Notes: generated from the sequence alone by a model not told the origin. A stretch of 33,417 nt of DNA from Bacillus_CJ salitolerans (GCF_042680805.1 NZ_JBHUEM010000022.1:1-33417); one strand, 5' to 3'; counted from the stretch's first letter, positions 1-8,502 are shown. Made by a program: numbers and translations.

Positions 1-785
1 TACTTCCTTTTTACTTACCTCTACCTTTGTTTACTTACCTCGTTTGACTTTTTACTTACCTCGTTTCTCCTTTTACTTACCTGTACTTCCTTTTTACTTA
101 CCTCTACCTTTGGTTACTTATCTCATTTTGCTTTTTACTTACCTCGTTTCTCCTTTTACTTACCTGTACTTCCTTTTTACTTACCTCTACCTTTGGTTAC
201 TTACCTCGTTTGACTTTTTACTTAACTCGTTTCTCCTTTTACTTACCTGTACTTCCTTTTTACTTACCTCTACCTTTGGTTACTTACCTCGTTTTGCTTT
301 TTACTTACCTCGTTTCTCCTTTTACTTACCTGTACTTCCTTTTTACTTACCTGTACCTTTGTTTACTTACCTCGTTTTGCTTTTTACTTATCTCGTTTCT
401 CCTTTTACTTACCTGTACTTCCTTTTTACTTACCTCTACCTTTGTTTACTTACCTCGTTTGACTTTTTACTTAACTCGTTTCTCCTTTTACTTACCTGTA
501 CTTCCTTTTTACTTACCTCTACCTTTGTTTACTTACCTCGTTTTGCTTTTTACTTACCTCGTTTCTCCTTTTACTTACCTGTACTTCCTTTTTACTTACC
601 TGTACCTTTGGTTACTTACCTCGTTTGACTTTTTACTTAACTCGTTTCTCCTTTTACTTACCTGTACTTCCTTTTTACTTACCTCTTCCTTTGTTTACTT
701 ACCTCGTTTGACTTTTTACTTTCCTCGTTTCTCCTTTTACTTACCTGTACTTCCTTTTTACTTACCACTGTATCTTTTTACCTAG
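1..785. repeat. Tandem array of 83-bp units (four ~21-bp monomers each)
   Basis: Exact 83-bp periodicity: the motif TACTTCCTTTTTACTTACC begins at 1, 84, 167, 250, 333, 416, 499, 582, 665 and 748, giving nine complete units and a decaying partial one; the array runs off the left edge. Inside each unit the core TTTACTTACC occurs four times at spacings of 20, 21, 21 and 21 bp, so the 83-bp unit is a higher-order repeat of four diverged monomers. The third monomer comes in two versions (GTTTGAC or GTTTTGC) that partly alternate, which suggests spread by unequal exchange. The plus strand is strongly pyrimidine-rich. It has no stop codons in long stretches only because of its composition; the minus strand has TAA in every frame. 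It lies downstream of the metQ terminator and intron. Confidence 0.95.
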
Positions 786-861
786 CTCGCTTTGGATCCT
801 ACTTTACTTATCCCGTTCCTTTGTATACTTACAACGTTTTCTTATCCTACAATAATATAAT

Positions 862-931
862 CGAGTAGGAGGAGGTGACTAACCTCCGACCTCTCACACC
901 ACCGTACGTACGGTTCCGTATACGGCGGTTC
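862..931 (-). ncRNA. Group II intron domains V and VI
   Basis: On the minus strand a stem ACCGCCGTA / TACGGTGGT encloses a second helix TACG-GAAC-CGTA with a two-base bulge, the shape of catalytic domain V (about 897-931). Next comes GGTCGGAGG-TTAGTCA-CCTCC (domain VI, about 862-893), which would carry the branch-point adenosine, and then the intron end. Compared with my memory of the O. iheyensis domain V, the inner helix pair next to the tetraloop is swapped as a compensated G/C exchange. Confidence 0.8.
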
Positions 932-940
932 AATTTTATT

Positions 941-2224
941 CTAAGCATGTACTTTATTGTAGTGTTGAACACAAGAGGTTAGACCGAAAGCGGCTAATCT
1001 CTTATTTGTTATAGTTGTAGTAAGTACCCACGAATAGGCGATTCTAGCCACACCCTTGCTTGTGTGGCTATATTTATATGCATTATTCCAATTCATCCCT
1101 AGCTTAATCAGGTTCTTTCGGCGATTCTTCGCTGTTTTCCACTTCTTCCAAATACACATTCTTAGTCGAAATCTTGTGTGGGAGTCAATGTTTCTAAGCA
1201 AAGTTTTCATGTAACCAACTTTAAAATAGTTAATCCATCCTCTAACTAGTTGATTAATACGCTCCACTTGGTACTTCGTCCCAACACTCCAATTCTTCCT
1301 AGTTAATTGTTTAAGTTTGTATTTGAAGTATTCTACTGACTTATGATGAGGTTTAGCTTTGTATACCTCCGCTAGCTTGTCTTTAAAGAAGCCGAACCCT
1401 AAGAATTTCATATCTGGCTCGTTCGGTGTGATAACCCTTGATTTTTCGACATTAACAATTAGACCTAGTTTTTCCTCAATGAATTTTGTCACAGACCTCA
1501 TCACTCGTTTGGCTGCCATCTCACTTTTCACAAGGATAATACAATCATCTGCATAACGTACAAAGTGTAGACCACGGTTCTCTAATTCTTTATCCAGTTC
1601 GTTAAGCATGATATTGCTTAGTAGTGGAGATAAATTTCCTCCTTGCGGAGTACCTATTACGGTTTCTTTGTAGTCTTCATCTATTTGAACACCACTCACT
1701 AGAAACTTTCGAATAAGAGAAATCACATCTCCGTCACTGACTGTTCTTGATACCAGATTCATTAGTCTGTCGTGATGTACTGTGTCGAAGAAACGCTCGA
1801 GGTCTATATCCACTATCCAGTCGTAGCCATCATTCATGAATTCTAAAGCTTGTAAGATCGCCATTTCTGCATATCGTTTGGGTCTGAATCCGTAACTATA
1901 CTCGCTAAAACCCTTGTCAAACATAGGGGTGAGAACTTGTGCTATTGCTTGTTGAATGACTCTATCTATGACGGTAGGTATACCTAGTAGTCGTTTCCCC
2001 CCATTTGGTTTCGGTATTTCTACTCTTAAAACCGGTTGAGGTTGATATTTTCTCCCTCTGATTTGTTGGATAATCTCAGCTTTGTTCATTGCCAAATATC
2101 CCTCCAACTCATCTACCGTCATACCATCGACACCTGCTGCACCTTTGTTTTTCTTCACCTGTTTAAATGCCTGGTTAAGATTGTCTCTATCAAGAATCTC
2201 ATCAAGTAGTTTTCTTTCATACAT
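941..2224 (-). CDS. ltrA: Group II intron reverse transcriptase/maturase
   Basis: Intron-encoded protein needed for intron splicing and mobility. The N-terminal RT palm and fingers start with the family-typical KNKGAAGVDGMT (about residues 26-37), then GTPQGGNLSPLLSN, and the catalytic YADD in FVRYADDCIIL. A C-terminal maturase (domain X) follows, with RGWINYFKVGYMK. No HNH endonuclease domain is present, as is usual for class C proteins of about 420 residues. I chose the ATG at 2224 (427 aa) because AAAGGAAAT lies at proper distance upstream; a start at 2275 would add 17 residues of unlikely sequence. The frame is intact, so the protein could be functional. Confidence 0.93.
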   Translation of the reverse strand: MYERKLLDEILDRDNLNQAFKQVKKNKGAAGVDGMTVDELEGYLAMNKAEIIQQIRGRKYQPQPVLRVEIPKPNGGKRLLGIPTVIDRVIQQAIAQVLTPMFDKGFSEYSYGFRPKRYAEMAILQALEFMNDGYDWIVDIDLERFFDTVHHDRLMNLVSRTVSDGDVISLIRKFLVSGVQIDEDYKETVIGTPQGGNLSPLLSNIMLNELDKELENRGLHFVRYADDCIILVKSEMAAKRVMRSVTKFIEEKLGLIVNVEKSRVITPNEPDMKFLGFGFFKDKLAEVYKAKPHHKSVEYFKYKLKQLTRKNWSVGTKYQVERINQLVRGWINYFKVGYMKTLLRNIDSHTRFRLRMCIWKKWKTAKNRRKNLIKLGMNWNNAYKYSHTSKGVARIAYSWVLTTTITNKRLAAFGLTSCVQHYNKVHA

Positions 2225-2714
2225 GCTTGTTATTTCCTTTCCCTTCTCGTAGAAATGGTATCCACTTTTCCGCATTGTGCCAGTGGTCTATTTCCTCTCC
2301 CAATCGAGATTTCTATAACGATAAAATTGTTCGGCCCTTCGCTCCTTCTAACTTTCATTAGATATCTCCACTACTACGGCTTATGCTGACTTCTCACTAT
2401 CCAGTCTTGTATCACTACAAGGGTTTGGTGTAGACCAGTGAGACCTCCCCAGTTAAGGTGCGAACTCTTTCCCTTCATCCATCTGCCATATATACACCGT
2501 ATGATACAGTAGCTATCGGACTTTGACTTCTTATGCAGTCTTATCCTCATACGTTGCCTCTTATATGGTTTCTGTTCGTCAGACCGAAGGTTTGCCTCGA
2601 GCTTCCTTCAGATTCCACGTCACCGTGGACACCCTTGCTTTTAGCTATGTACTTACCGCTACAAGGTCGTACTCGGGACTTTCACCCGTTAGAGTTCGCC
2701 CATGCTGGGCGAAC

Positions 2715-2743
2715 ATAAAACGCCTAAGCATTTTGCTTAGGCG
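2715..2743 (-). terminator. Rho-independent terminator of metN-metI-metQ
   Basis: Minus strand: stem CGCCTAAGC - AAAAT - GCTTAGGCG followed by TTTTAT, 12 bp after the metQ stop. The group II intron begins immediately after TTTTAT, so this terminator is also the intron's 5' exon and presumably its recognition site. Confidence 0.9.
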
Positions 2744-2754
2744 TGATCAAAGTT

Positions 2755-3558
2755 TTATTCACTTACAGGAACTACTGCACCCTCATATTTTTCTGTAATA
2801 AAGCTTTGGATTGCTTCAGAACGAAGTACCTCAACTAGTGTCTTAATAGCTTCCAGATTTTCGTCGCCAGTACGTACAGCAATAATGTTTACATAAGGTG
2901 AATCTGGTCCTTCTATCGCAATGGCATCTTTTAATGGATTTAATCCCGCGTCAATTGCGTAGTTTGTGTTGATTAGCACTGCGTCCCCCTCATTGTTATT
3001 ATAAACTTGTGGAAGTAAGCCTGCTTCAACATCTGCCTTGAATACTAAGTTCTTTGGATTTTCAGCAATATCATCAACTGTAGCTGTTGTTGTGTCGATA
3101 CCTTCTGTTAGAGTAATTAACCCTTGGCTTTGTAACATTGTTAATATACGTCCATGATCTGCAACAGAGTTACTCATAATGATTGTTGCTCCATCAGGTA
3201 GTTCATCTAGACTTTTGTATTTTTGTGAATATACACCGATAGGTTCGATGTGAATTCCACCAGCGTTTACGAAGTCATATTCATTTTCAGCAATTTGTGC
3301 TTCTAAGTAAGGAATGTGCTGGAAATAGTTTGCATCGATTTCTTCATCAGCTAATGCTTTGTTTGGTAAAATATAATCTTGGAAAGGAATGATTTCTAAT
3401 TCAATTCCCTTTTCTGCTAAAATTGGTTTTGCTTGTTCTAAAATTTCAGCGTGTGGTACGTTTGAAGCTCCTACCACTAACTTTCCTTCGTTACCGCCAC
3501 AAGCTGCTAATGTAAATAATACTGCTACTAAACTAACAAATGTTAAAATCTTTTTCAT
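2755..3558 (-). CDS. metQ: Methionine ABC transporter substrate-binding lipoprotein
   Basis: Captures methionine at the outer face of the membrane for MetNI. The 267-residue NlpA/MetQ-type protein has a lipoprotein signal peptide with lipobox LAAC (Cys at about residue 20), and the family pattern follows: GASNVPHAEILE, FQDYILPNKALADEEIDANYFQHIPYL in short blocks, and IANNTNYA-like binding-site stretch near residues 195-205 (INTNYAIDAGL). It is the last gene of the operon, 21 bp after metI, and ends at a strong terminator. Control is by the S-box leader upstream of metN. The identification is secure from family and operon. Confidence 0.95.
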   Translation of the reverse strand: MKKILTFVSLVAVLFTLAACGGNEGKLVVGASNVPHAEILEQAKPILAEKGIELEIIPFQDYILPNKALADEEIDANYFQHIPYLEAQIAENEYDFVNAGGIHIEPIGVYSQKYKSLDELPDGATIIMSNSVADHGRILTMLQSQGLITLTEGIDTTTATVDDIAENPKNLVFKADVEAGLLPQVYNNNEGDAVLINTNYAIDAGLNPLKDAIAIEGPDSPYVNIIAVRTGDENLEAIKTLVEVLRSEAIQSFITEKYEGAVVPVSE

Positions 3559-3579
3559 GTTGTCTTCTCTCCTTATTTT

Positions 3580-4248
3580 TTATCTTTTATCTATAGATGA
3601 TGTGACAATGTCACCGATAAACTGAATAATAAATACAATAATTAAAATGAAAATCGTTGATATTAGCGTTACATCATTTTGATTTCGTTGAAATCCGTCC
3701 AAGAAAGCTAAGTTTCCAAGACCACCCGCTCCAACAACACCTGCCATCGCCGTGTATCCGACTAACGCAATGGCTGTAACCGTTATTCCTGATACGAGTG
3801 CCGGCATTGACTCTGGAAGTAAGACTTTCCATATAATCGTTCCGGTCGTTGCTCCCATTGCCCTCGATGCTTCAATGACTCCTTTATCAATTTCTCGAAG
3901 TGCAATTTCTACCATTCTTGCATAAAACGGTGCTGCTCCTATGATGAGCGCCGGTAAAGCTGCATTGGATCCTAGCATCGTTCCAACGATAAACTTCGTA
4001 AATGGAATTAACAGTATAATAAGGATAATAAACGGAATTGAGCGGAAGATATTGACGATTCCAGCAATCGTTTGGTTGACGGTTTTGTTTTCCCATAAAT
4101 TCCCTTTACCGGTTAAAAACAATAGGAGTCCTAAAATTACCCCGAATACAAATGTTGCTAGAACAGAAACAGCTGTCATATAAAGTGTTTGCAGAGTAGC
4201 ATCAATCATTTTGTCCCACTTTACATTTGGTAGAAGTTGATTAAACAC
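3580..4248 (-). CDS. metI: Methionine ABC transporter permease
   Basis: Integral membrane subunit of the D/L-methionine importer (called MetP in B. subtilis). It is 222 residues with about five hydrophobic segments. The cytoplasmic ATPase-docking (EAA-type) loop is visible as REIDKGVIEASRAMGATTGTII, shortened here to its key part EASRAMGAT, with downstream LLPESMPALVSGIT. Its start overlaps the metN stop by 8 bp, which indicates translational coupling, and metQ follows 21 bp later. Length and order are normal for the family. Confidence 0.95.
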   Translation of the reverse strand: MFNQLLPNVKWDKMIDATLQTLYMTAVSVLATFVFGVILGLLLFLTGKGNLWENKTVNQTIAGIVNIFRSIPFIILIILLIPFTKFIVGTMLGSNAALPALIIGAAPFYARMVEIALREIDKGVIEASRAMGATTGTIIWKVLLPESMPALVSGITVTAIALVGYTAMAGVVGAGGLGNLAFLDGFQRNQNDVTLISTIFILIIVFIIQFIGDIVTSSIDKR

Positions 4249-5266
4249 TTGAAATCACCTCCACACCGACTGACTGCTCTCTTATATAAGAAATAGCTTT
4301 TTCTACTTCAGTGTCTTCTCCATCAATGTGAAGAAATAATGCACCATAGGCTCCCGTTTGTAGTTGAGCAATTTTCCCTTGAAGTATATTGACCGTAATA
4401 TTAAAGTTACGAATTACATTTGAAATGACTGGCTGCTCGGTTCCCTCTCCTACAAACGTCAACTGAATGACCTGACCATTTGGATAACGATGAAGTAAAT
4501 GTTCAACCGTTTCCTTCGTTTCTTCTGGCTCAGTTAGTTGACCGACAAAACGCTTCGTAATAGGCTCCTGTGGATTTTTAAACACCTGCAACACATCGCC
4601 TTCTTCAACGACAATCCCATTTTCCATAACCGCAACACGATGGCAAATTTTACGAATGACATGCATTTCATGAGTGATAAGCACGATCGTGAGTCCGAGT
4701 CTTTCATTGATGTCGACTAGTAAATCTAGGATGGAATCGGTTGTTTGAGGATCTAAAGCTGAAGTCGCTTCATCACACAGTAGTACCTTTGGATTATTGG
4801 CTAATGCCCGTGCAATTCCAACACGTTGTTTTTGTCCACCACTTAGCTCAGAAGGATAGGCATCCCCTCTCCCCTCAAGGCCAACAAGCTTAATCAGTTC
4901 ATTTACTCTCTTTACTTGCTCCTGTTTTTGGACACCAGCTATCTCTAATGGGAAGGCTATATTTTCTCTTACCGTTCTAGACCAAAGCAAGTTAAAGTGC
5001 TGAAAAATCATACCAATCTCCTGTCTTGCCTGTCTCAGCTCTCTGCCATTGATCTTAGCCATATCTCTTCCAGCGACAATGATTGATCCATCTGTTGGTT
5101 TTTCTAGCTGGTTAAACATTCGGATAAGTGTGCTTTTCCCTGCTCCACTATACCCAATGATTCCGAATATTTCTCCTTCTGCTATTTCCAGGTTAATTCC
5201 ATTCACCGCGGTAACCTTCCCAGATTTTGAAGAGAATACTTTTTTTATATTCTTTAATGCAATCAT
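4241..5266 (-). CDS. metN: Methionine ABC transporter ATPase
   Basis: Energises methionine import. The 341-residue protein has Walker A GYSGAGKST (about residues 38-46), the signature LSGGQKQRVGIARAL, Walker B VLLCDEATSALD and the switch histidine in LITHEMH. After residue about 265 comes the NIL domain typical of MetN, which in this family binds methionine and inhibits transport when the cell is replete. The start has a good ribosome site (AAGGTGAGG). It is the first gene of the operon behind a SAM-I riboswitch and a sigma-A-type promoter. Confidence 0.96.
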   Translation of the reverse strand: MIALKNIKKVFSSKSGKVTAVNGINLEIAEGEIFGIIGYSGAGKSTLIRMFNQLEKPTDGSIIVAGRDMAKINGRELRQARQEIGMIFQHFNLLWSRTVRENIAFPLEIAGVQKQEQVKRVNELIKLVGLEGRGDAYPSELSGGQKQRVGIARALANNPKVLLCDEATSALDPQTTDSILDLLVDINERLGLTIVLITHEMHVIRKICHRVAVMENGIVVEEGDVLQVFKNPQEPITKRFVGQLTEPEETKETVEHLLHRYPNGQVIQLTFVGEGTEQPVISNVIRNFNITVNILQGKIAQLQTGAYGALFLHIDGEDTEVEKAISYIREQSVGVEVISSV

Positions 5267-5334
5267 GTTTTCCTCACCTTCTTTCCCTAAGTATCTTTAT
5301 CGAATTACTACGGATAGTGTCATCGTCGTATCAT

Positions 5335-5360
5335 ATTTTTCCTTTAGTAAAAGGAAAAAT
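5335..5360 (-). other. Extra hairpin between S-box terminator and metN
   Basis: A perfect 11-bp inverted repeat, ATTTTTCCTTT and AAAGGAAAAAT with a four-base loop, lies in the leader after the riboswitch terminator and before metN. No T-tract follows on the minus strand, so it is probably not a second terminator. An mRNA-stabilising or processing role is a guess. Confidence 0.5.
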
Positions 5361-5370
5361 ATTAGATTAG

Positions 5371-5532
5371 AACAAAAAACCCTTTCTGCAATATGACAGA
5401 AAGGGTAAACATTCGTTTCCTCTCTCTCATCTTCCAAAGCAAACGCTTTGTAGGAATTGGCACCATTTCAACATCTTGTTGACGGTTGCCGGGTTTCATA
5501 GGGCCCAGTCCCTCCACCTCTCACGATAAGAG
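5371..5532 (-). promoter_or_regulatory. SAM-I (S-box) riboswitch upstream of metN
   Basis: The minus strand shows the S-box core: P1 strand CTCTTATC, then GAGAGGTGGAGGGACTGG, CCCTATGAAACCCGGCAACC, a variable arm, GGTGCCAATTCC, and the P1 return GATGAGAG. A terminator follows: CCCTTTCTG-loop-CAGAAAGGG and TTTTTT (5374-5405). When SAM is abundant the leader should terminate transcription before metNIQ. Confidence 0.97.
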
Positions 5533-5601
5533 TTGTGTACGCATACACACTTTATTCAATTAGCACTTTAAATCACTCAAGGAAAAATTATTACGAAGGT
5601 A

Positions 5602-5631
5602 ATCTTAGCATGTGCATGATTTAATCGTCAA
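5602..5631 (-). promoter_or_regulatory. Sigma-A promoter of the metNIQ leader
   Basis: Minus strand -35 TTGACG (5626-5631), an 18-bp spacer, and -10 TAAGAT (5602-5607), placed about 70 bp before the riboswitch aptamer. Confidence 0.65.
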
Positions 5632-5670
5632 TACCTATTTTAAAATAATTTTATAGTATTCTTGTAACTA

Positions 5671-6990
5671 TCAATCTACTGTTGCCTCTTTCCTGATTTC
5701 ATTAGACACACCAGAAGCAAGAATGAGTGCTTGATTTAAATCATTCGTTAAATCTCTCACGGATTCAAGACCAATAGACAGACGTACTAACTCTTCAGTC
5801 ACACCGGTTGCTATTAGTTGGTCACTAGTTAATTGAGAATGTGTAGTTGAAGCTGGATGAATGACAAGGGACCTTGCATCACCAACATTGGCTAAGTGGG
5901 ACCATAGTTCAAGCGAATCAATAAATTTCTTACCTGCGTCTCTGCCACCCTTAATTCCAAAGACAACCACTGCCCCCTGACCTTTTATTAAGTATTTTTT
6001 TGCGAGAACAAACGATTCATGAGATTTAAGTCCTGGATATGAGACCCAATCAACTGATGGATGATTCACTAAATATTGTGCTATTTCCTTTGCGTTTTTA
6101 ACATGTTTTTCCATTCGGAGCTGTAGTGTTTCAAGCCCTTGCAAAAGTAGAAATGCATTAAAAGGACTCAAGCATGAACCAAAATCTCGTAATAGCTGAA
6201 CACGCAATTTAATGATATACGCCGCTTCACCAATATCTATATAACGTAAGCCGTTATAGCTAGGATCTGGATCTGTGAATCCAGGGAACTTATCACTGTT
6301 CCAATTAAATTTCCCTCCATCTACAATGAGCCCCCCAATGGAGTTTCCGTGACCTCCAATCCACTTCGTTGCTGAATGAACAACAATATCTGCACCCCAT
6401 TTTAATGGTTTACAAAGCGACGGAGTGGCAAAAGTATTATCCACAATTAAAGGAATACCTGCCTCATGTGCAATATTGGCTACTGCTTCAATATCAAGAA
6501 TTTGCAAACTCGGGTTTCCAATCGTTTCGGCGAATACCGCCTTCGTCTTATTAGTTATGGCTTTCTTAAAATTTTCTGGGTTGGAAGAATCTACAAACGT
6601 AACCTTAATTCCATATTTCGGAAAAGTCGTGGAAAATAAATTATAGGTCCCTCCATACAAATTAGTAGCCGCTACAATCTCATCGCCTGCATGTGCAATA
6701 TTCAAGATTGCTAACGTAATTGCAGCCTGACCTGAAGAGGTAGCAACAGCACCAACCCCCTCTTCTAAAAGAGTGATTCTCTTTTCAAGCACATCAACAG
6801 TCGGGTTTCCAATTCTAGAGTAAATATTTCCTGGTTCTTCTAAAGAGAATAATCGGCTAGCATGGTCTGTATCCTCAAATACATATGAGCTGGTTTGGTA
6901 GATGGGAACCGCCCTTGAACCAGTAGTCTGATCAGGTGAATACCCTCCATGTAATAATAATGTTTCTAATTCATAAGCTTGATTTGTCAT
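5671..6990 (-). CDS. metY: O-acetylhomoserine sulfhydrylase (aminocarboxypropyltransferase)
   Basis: PLP enzyme of the Cys/Met metabolism family that makes homocysteine from O-acetylhomoserine and sulfide. The 439-residue length fits MetY, which is longer than MetB/MetC/MetI-type gamma-synthases. Family blocks: YSRIGNPTVDVLE (about 56-68), SSGQAAITLAIL, DNTFATP, and the PLP lysine in SATKWIGGHG (about residue 210). The C-terminal part has SLVIHPASTTHSQL, typical of the family. Start ATG at 6990 with ribosome site AAAGGGG. It lies downstream of metX, separated by 200 bp holding its own S-box riboswitch. The match to the OAH-using rather than succinyl-using type is supported by metX next door. 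Confidence 0.94.
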   Translation of the reverse strand: MTNQAYELETLLLHGGYSPDQTTGSRAVPIYQTSSYVFEDTDHASRLFSLEEPGNIYSRIGNPTVDVLEKRITLLEEGVGAVATSSGQAAITLAILNIAHAGDEIVAATNLYGGTYNLFSTTFPKYGIKVTFVDSSNPENFKKAITNKTKAVFAETIGNPSLQILDIEAVANIAHEAGIPLIVDNTFATPSLCKPLKWGADIVVHSATKWIGGHGNSIGGLIVDGGKFNWNSDKFPGFTDPDPSYNGLRYIDIGEAAYIIKLRVQLLRDFGSCLSPFNAFLLLQGLETLQLRMEKHVKNAKEIAQYLVNHPSVDWVSYPGLKSHESFVLAKKYLIKGQGAVVVFGIKGGRDAGKKFIDSLELWSHLANVGDARSLVIHPASTTHSQLTSDQLIATGVTEELVRLSIGLESVRDLTNDLNQALILASGVSNEIRKEATVD

Positions 6991-7023
6991 TTCATCTTCC
7001 CCTTTCTAATAATGTATTTCAAT

Positions 7024-7166
7024 AAAAAAACACCCTATTTAAGAAGAGGATGACGGATAATTCCCCTTCTTATCTTTCAGAATTAATAAATCTCTGCTGG
7101 AATTAGCACCTATATATGGTTGCCGGGTTTCAATGGGCCAGTCCCTCCACCGCTCTTGATAAGAAG
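7024..7166 (-). promoter_or_regulatory. SAM-I riboswitch between metX and metY
   Basis: S-box core on the minus strand: P1 CTTCTTATC / GATAAGAAG (7158-7166 and 7066-7074), GGTGGAGGGACTGGCCC, GAAACCCGGCAACC, GGTGCTAATTCCAGC. The terminator appears to be CATCCT-loop-AGGGTG plus seven Ts (7024-7052). The P1 return strand can pair instead with CCTCTTCTT to form the antiterminator. Only about 25 bp separate the metX stop from P1 and I see no convincing promoter there, so this is probably an internal, second SAM checkpoint in a metX-metY operon. Confidence 0.95.
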
Positions 7167-7191
7167 TTTATAGAATTTTCAAAGAGTGTAA

Positions 7192-8292
7192 TTATCTTTC
7201 CTTTTGCCTGACAGAACACAACTCCTGCTCCAGTATTTTCCCCCATTTTTCAAACTCGACAAGAAAACCATCGTGCCCGAAGGCAGTCGGAATCACATAA
7301 TGAGACGCTACTCCATTTCTTGCTTGGTATAAGGTAACCAATTCTTCTAGAAGATTAGCAGGATATAGTAGGTCATCCTCAAAGCTAAAGGCAACAATTT
7401 TTGATTGAAAAAGTTCTACTGCCTCTCTCCACCCCCCACGATTAAATCCAATATCATGATGATCCATTGCCTTCAGTAAATACAAATAACTATTCGCATC
7501 AAAACGATTGATAAATTTTTCACCTTGATACTTTAAATAGGATTCTATTTGATACGTACTGTCTTTAGAACTTTCACCTCCTATATCACATTTTTTTCGT
7601 TGAAACCTAGTATTGAACTGTCCTGCAGAACGATACGATATCATCCCAATCATTCTAGCTATTCCCATACCATTCCTTGGATTTTCACTATAGTTACCAT
7701 CTACCCAATTAGGATCACTTGTAATGGCATATCGTGCAATCGTATTAAAGGCGATGCTATAGTCGCTTACATATGGGGAAGTAGCTAACGGAATAAGCAG
7801 TGGTGCAAAATTCGGGTACAATATCCCCCATTCCAAGACTTGCATTCCCCCAAGAGAACCGCCTATTATTGAGTGAACCTCATGAATTCCTAAACTCTTC
7901 AATGCAATATAGTGACTCCTTACGATATCTCTTATAGTAATTGACGGAAAAGATGAACCATACTTCTGTCCATCCCCGTTATTTGAGGTGGGTCCTGTTG
8001 AACCATTACAACCTCCTAAGACATTAAGTGTAATTACTTGCCATTTCTCAGTATCAATGTTATTTCCAGGTCCGATTAATCCTGACCACCAGCCAGGATT
8101 TTTTAATGACCCAACGGCATGTTGGTTACCGGTTAGAGCATGACAGATTAATAGGATTGGTGCCCCTACACACCCTACTCTTTCGTACGCTATCGTTACG
8201 TTGTTAATCGTTTCCCCATGTTCAGTTTGGAAGTCACCAATCCGTATTTCCCCATTTTCAAACTCAAGTGACCTTCTCGTCGTTAACAACAA
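7192..8292 (-). CDS. metX: Homoserine O-acetyltransferase
   Basis: Alpha/beta-hydrolase-fold enzyme that acetylates homoserine with acetyl-CoA, the first committed step toward methionine here. 366 residues, normal for MetX. Signature pieces: CHALTGNQHA, NPGWWSGLIGPG, NVLGGCNGSTGP, the nucleophile elbow GGSLGGMQ (Ser at about 145), the acid residue in FEDDLLYP, and the histidine in TAFGHDGFLVE, completing a Ser-Asp-His triad. The start is TTG, with AAAGGAGG upstream; two TTG codons stand in a row (8292 and 8289) and the second has the better spacing. It could also transfer succinyl groups, as some MetX homologues do, but metY next to it favours acetyl. Confidence 0.94.
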   Translation of the reverse strand: MLLTTRRSLEFENGEIRIGDFQTEHGETINNVTIAYERVGCVGAPILLICHALTGNQHAVGSLKNPGWWSGLIGPGNNIDTEKWQVITLNVLGGCNGSTGPTSNNGDGQKYGSSFPSITIRDIVRSHYIALKSLGIHEVHSIIGGSLGGMQVLEWGILYPNFAPLLIPLATSPYVSDYSIAFNTIARYAITSDPNWVDGNYSENPRNGMGIARMIGMISYRSAGQFNTRFQRKKCDIGGESSKDSTYQIESYLKYQGEKFINRFDANSYLYLLKAMDHHDIGFNRGGWREAVELFQSKIVAFSFEDDLLYPANLLEELVTLYQARNGVASHYVIPTAFGHDGFLVEFEKWGKILEQELCSVRQKER

Positions 8293-8312
8293 CCTGCCTC
8301 CTTTCTCAAACT

Positions 8313-8466
8313 AAAAAAGCCCTCTTCACAAGAAGAGGGCATCATTCAATCTACTCTTCTTATCTGCCAAAGCCATAAAGCTCCGCAGGAATTGGCACCG
8401 TGTTTTCAACTAAGAAAATCGGTTGCCGGGTTTCATAGGGCCAGTCCCTCCACCTCTCTGGATAAG
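8313..8466 (-). promoter_or_regulatory. SAM-I riboswitch upstream of metX
   Basis: Minus strand: P1 CTTATC / GATAAG (8461-8466, 8359-8364), GAGAGGTGGAGGGACTGG, CCCTATGAAACCCGGCAACC, GGTGCCAATTCCTGC, then a very strong terminator GCCCTCTTC-TTGT-GAAGAGGGC with TTTTTT (8313-8340). It controls metX and, by read-through, probably metY. Confidence 0.97.
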
Positions 8467-8502
8467 ATACTTTATTAAATTTTCTGAATAAATATTGATA
8501 TG

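Larger units (their letters stand above)
860..2714 (-). mobile_element. Group IIC (bacterial class C) intron, full length
   Basis: A self-splicing retroelement of about 1.85 kb. On the minus strand it begins at 2714 with GTTCGCCCAGCATGGGCGAA, followed by blocks I recognise from the Oceanobacillus iheyensis IIC intron: GGGTGAAAGTCCCGA, AAGGGTGTCC, GGAATCTGAAGGAAGC, GGCAAACCTTCGGTCTGA. The ribozyme domains before the ORF cover about 2276-2714; domains V and VI follow it at 862-931. The 3' end is taken as CTACTCGAT at about 860. The 5' exon is the hairpin and TTTTAT tract of the metQ terminator, the insertion context typical of class C introns. The 5' end reads GTTCG, not the consensus GTGYG. 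Boundaries are good to a few bases; activity is not known. Confidence 0.9.

Noticed and set aside
44..785. Two long plus-strand open frames (194 and 191 codons) rich in FYLP/TYL
   Set aside because: They are by-products of the stop-free pyrimidine-rich strand of the 83-bp array; no ribosome site, and the same sequence is read in shifting frames because 83 is not a multiple of three.
1..785. CRISPR array
   Set aside because: No unique spacers between constant repeats; the whole 83-bp unit is repeated. The same holds for 22302-22643.
2523..2798. Plus-strand frames over the intron's 5' part
   Set aside because: They lie antisense to conserved ribozyme domains and have no family resemblance.
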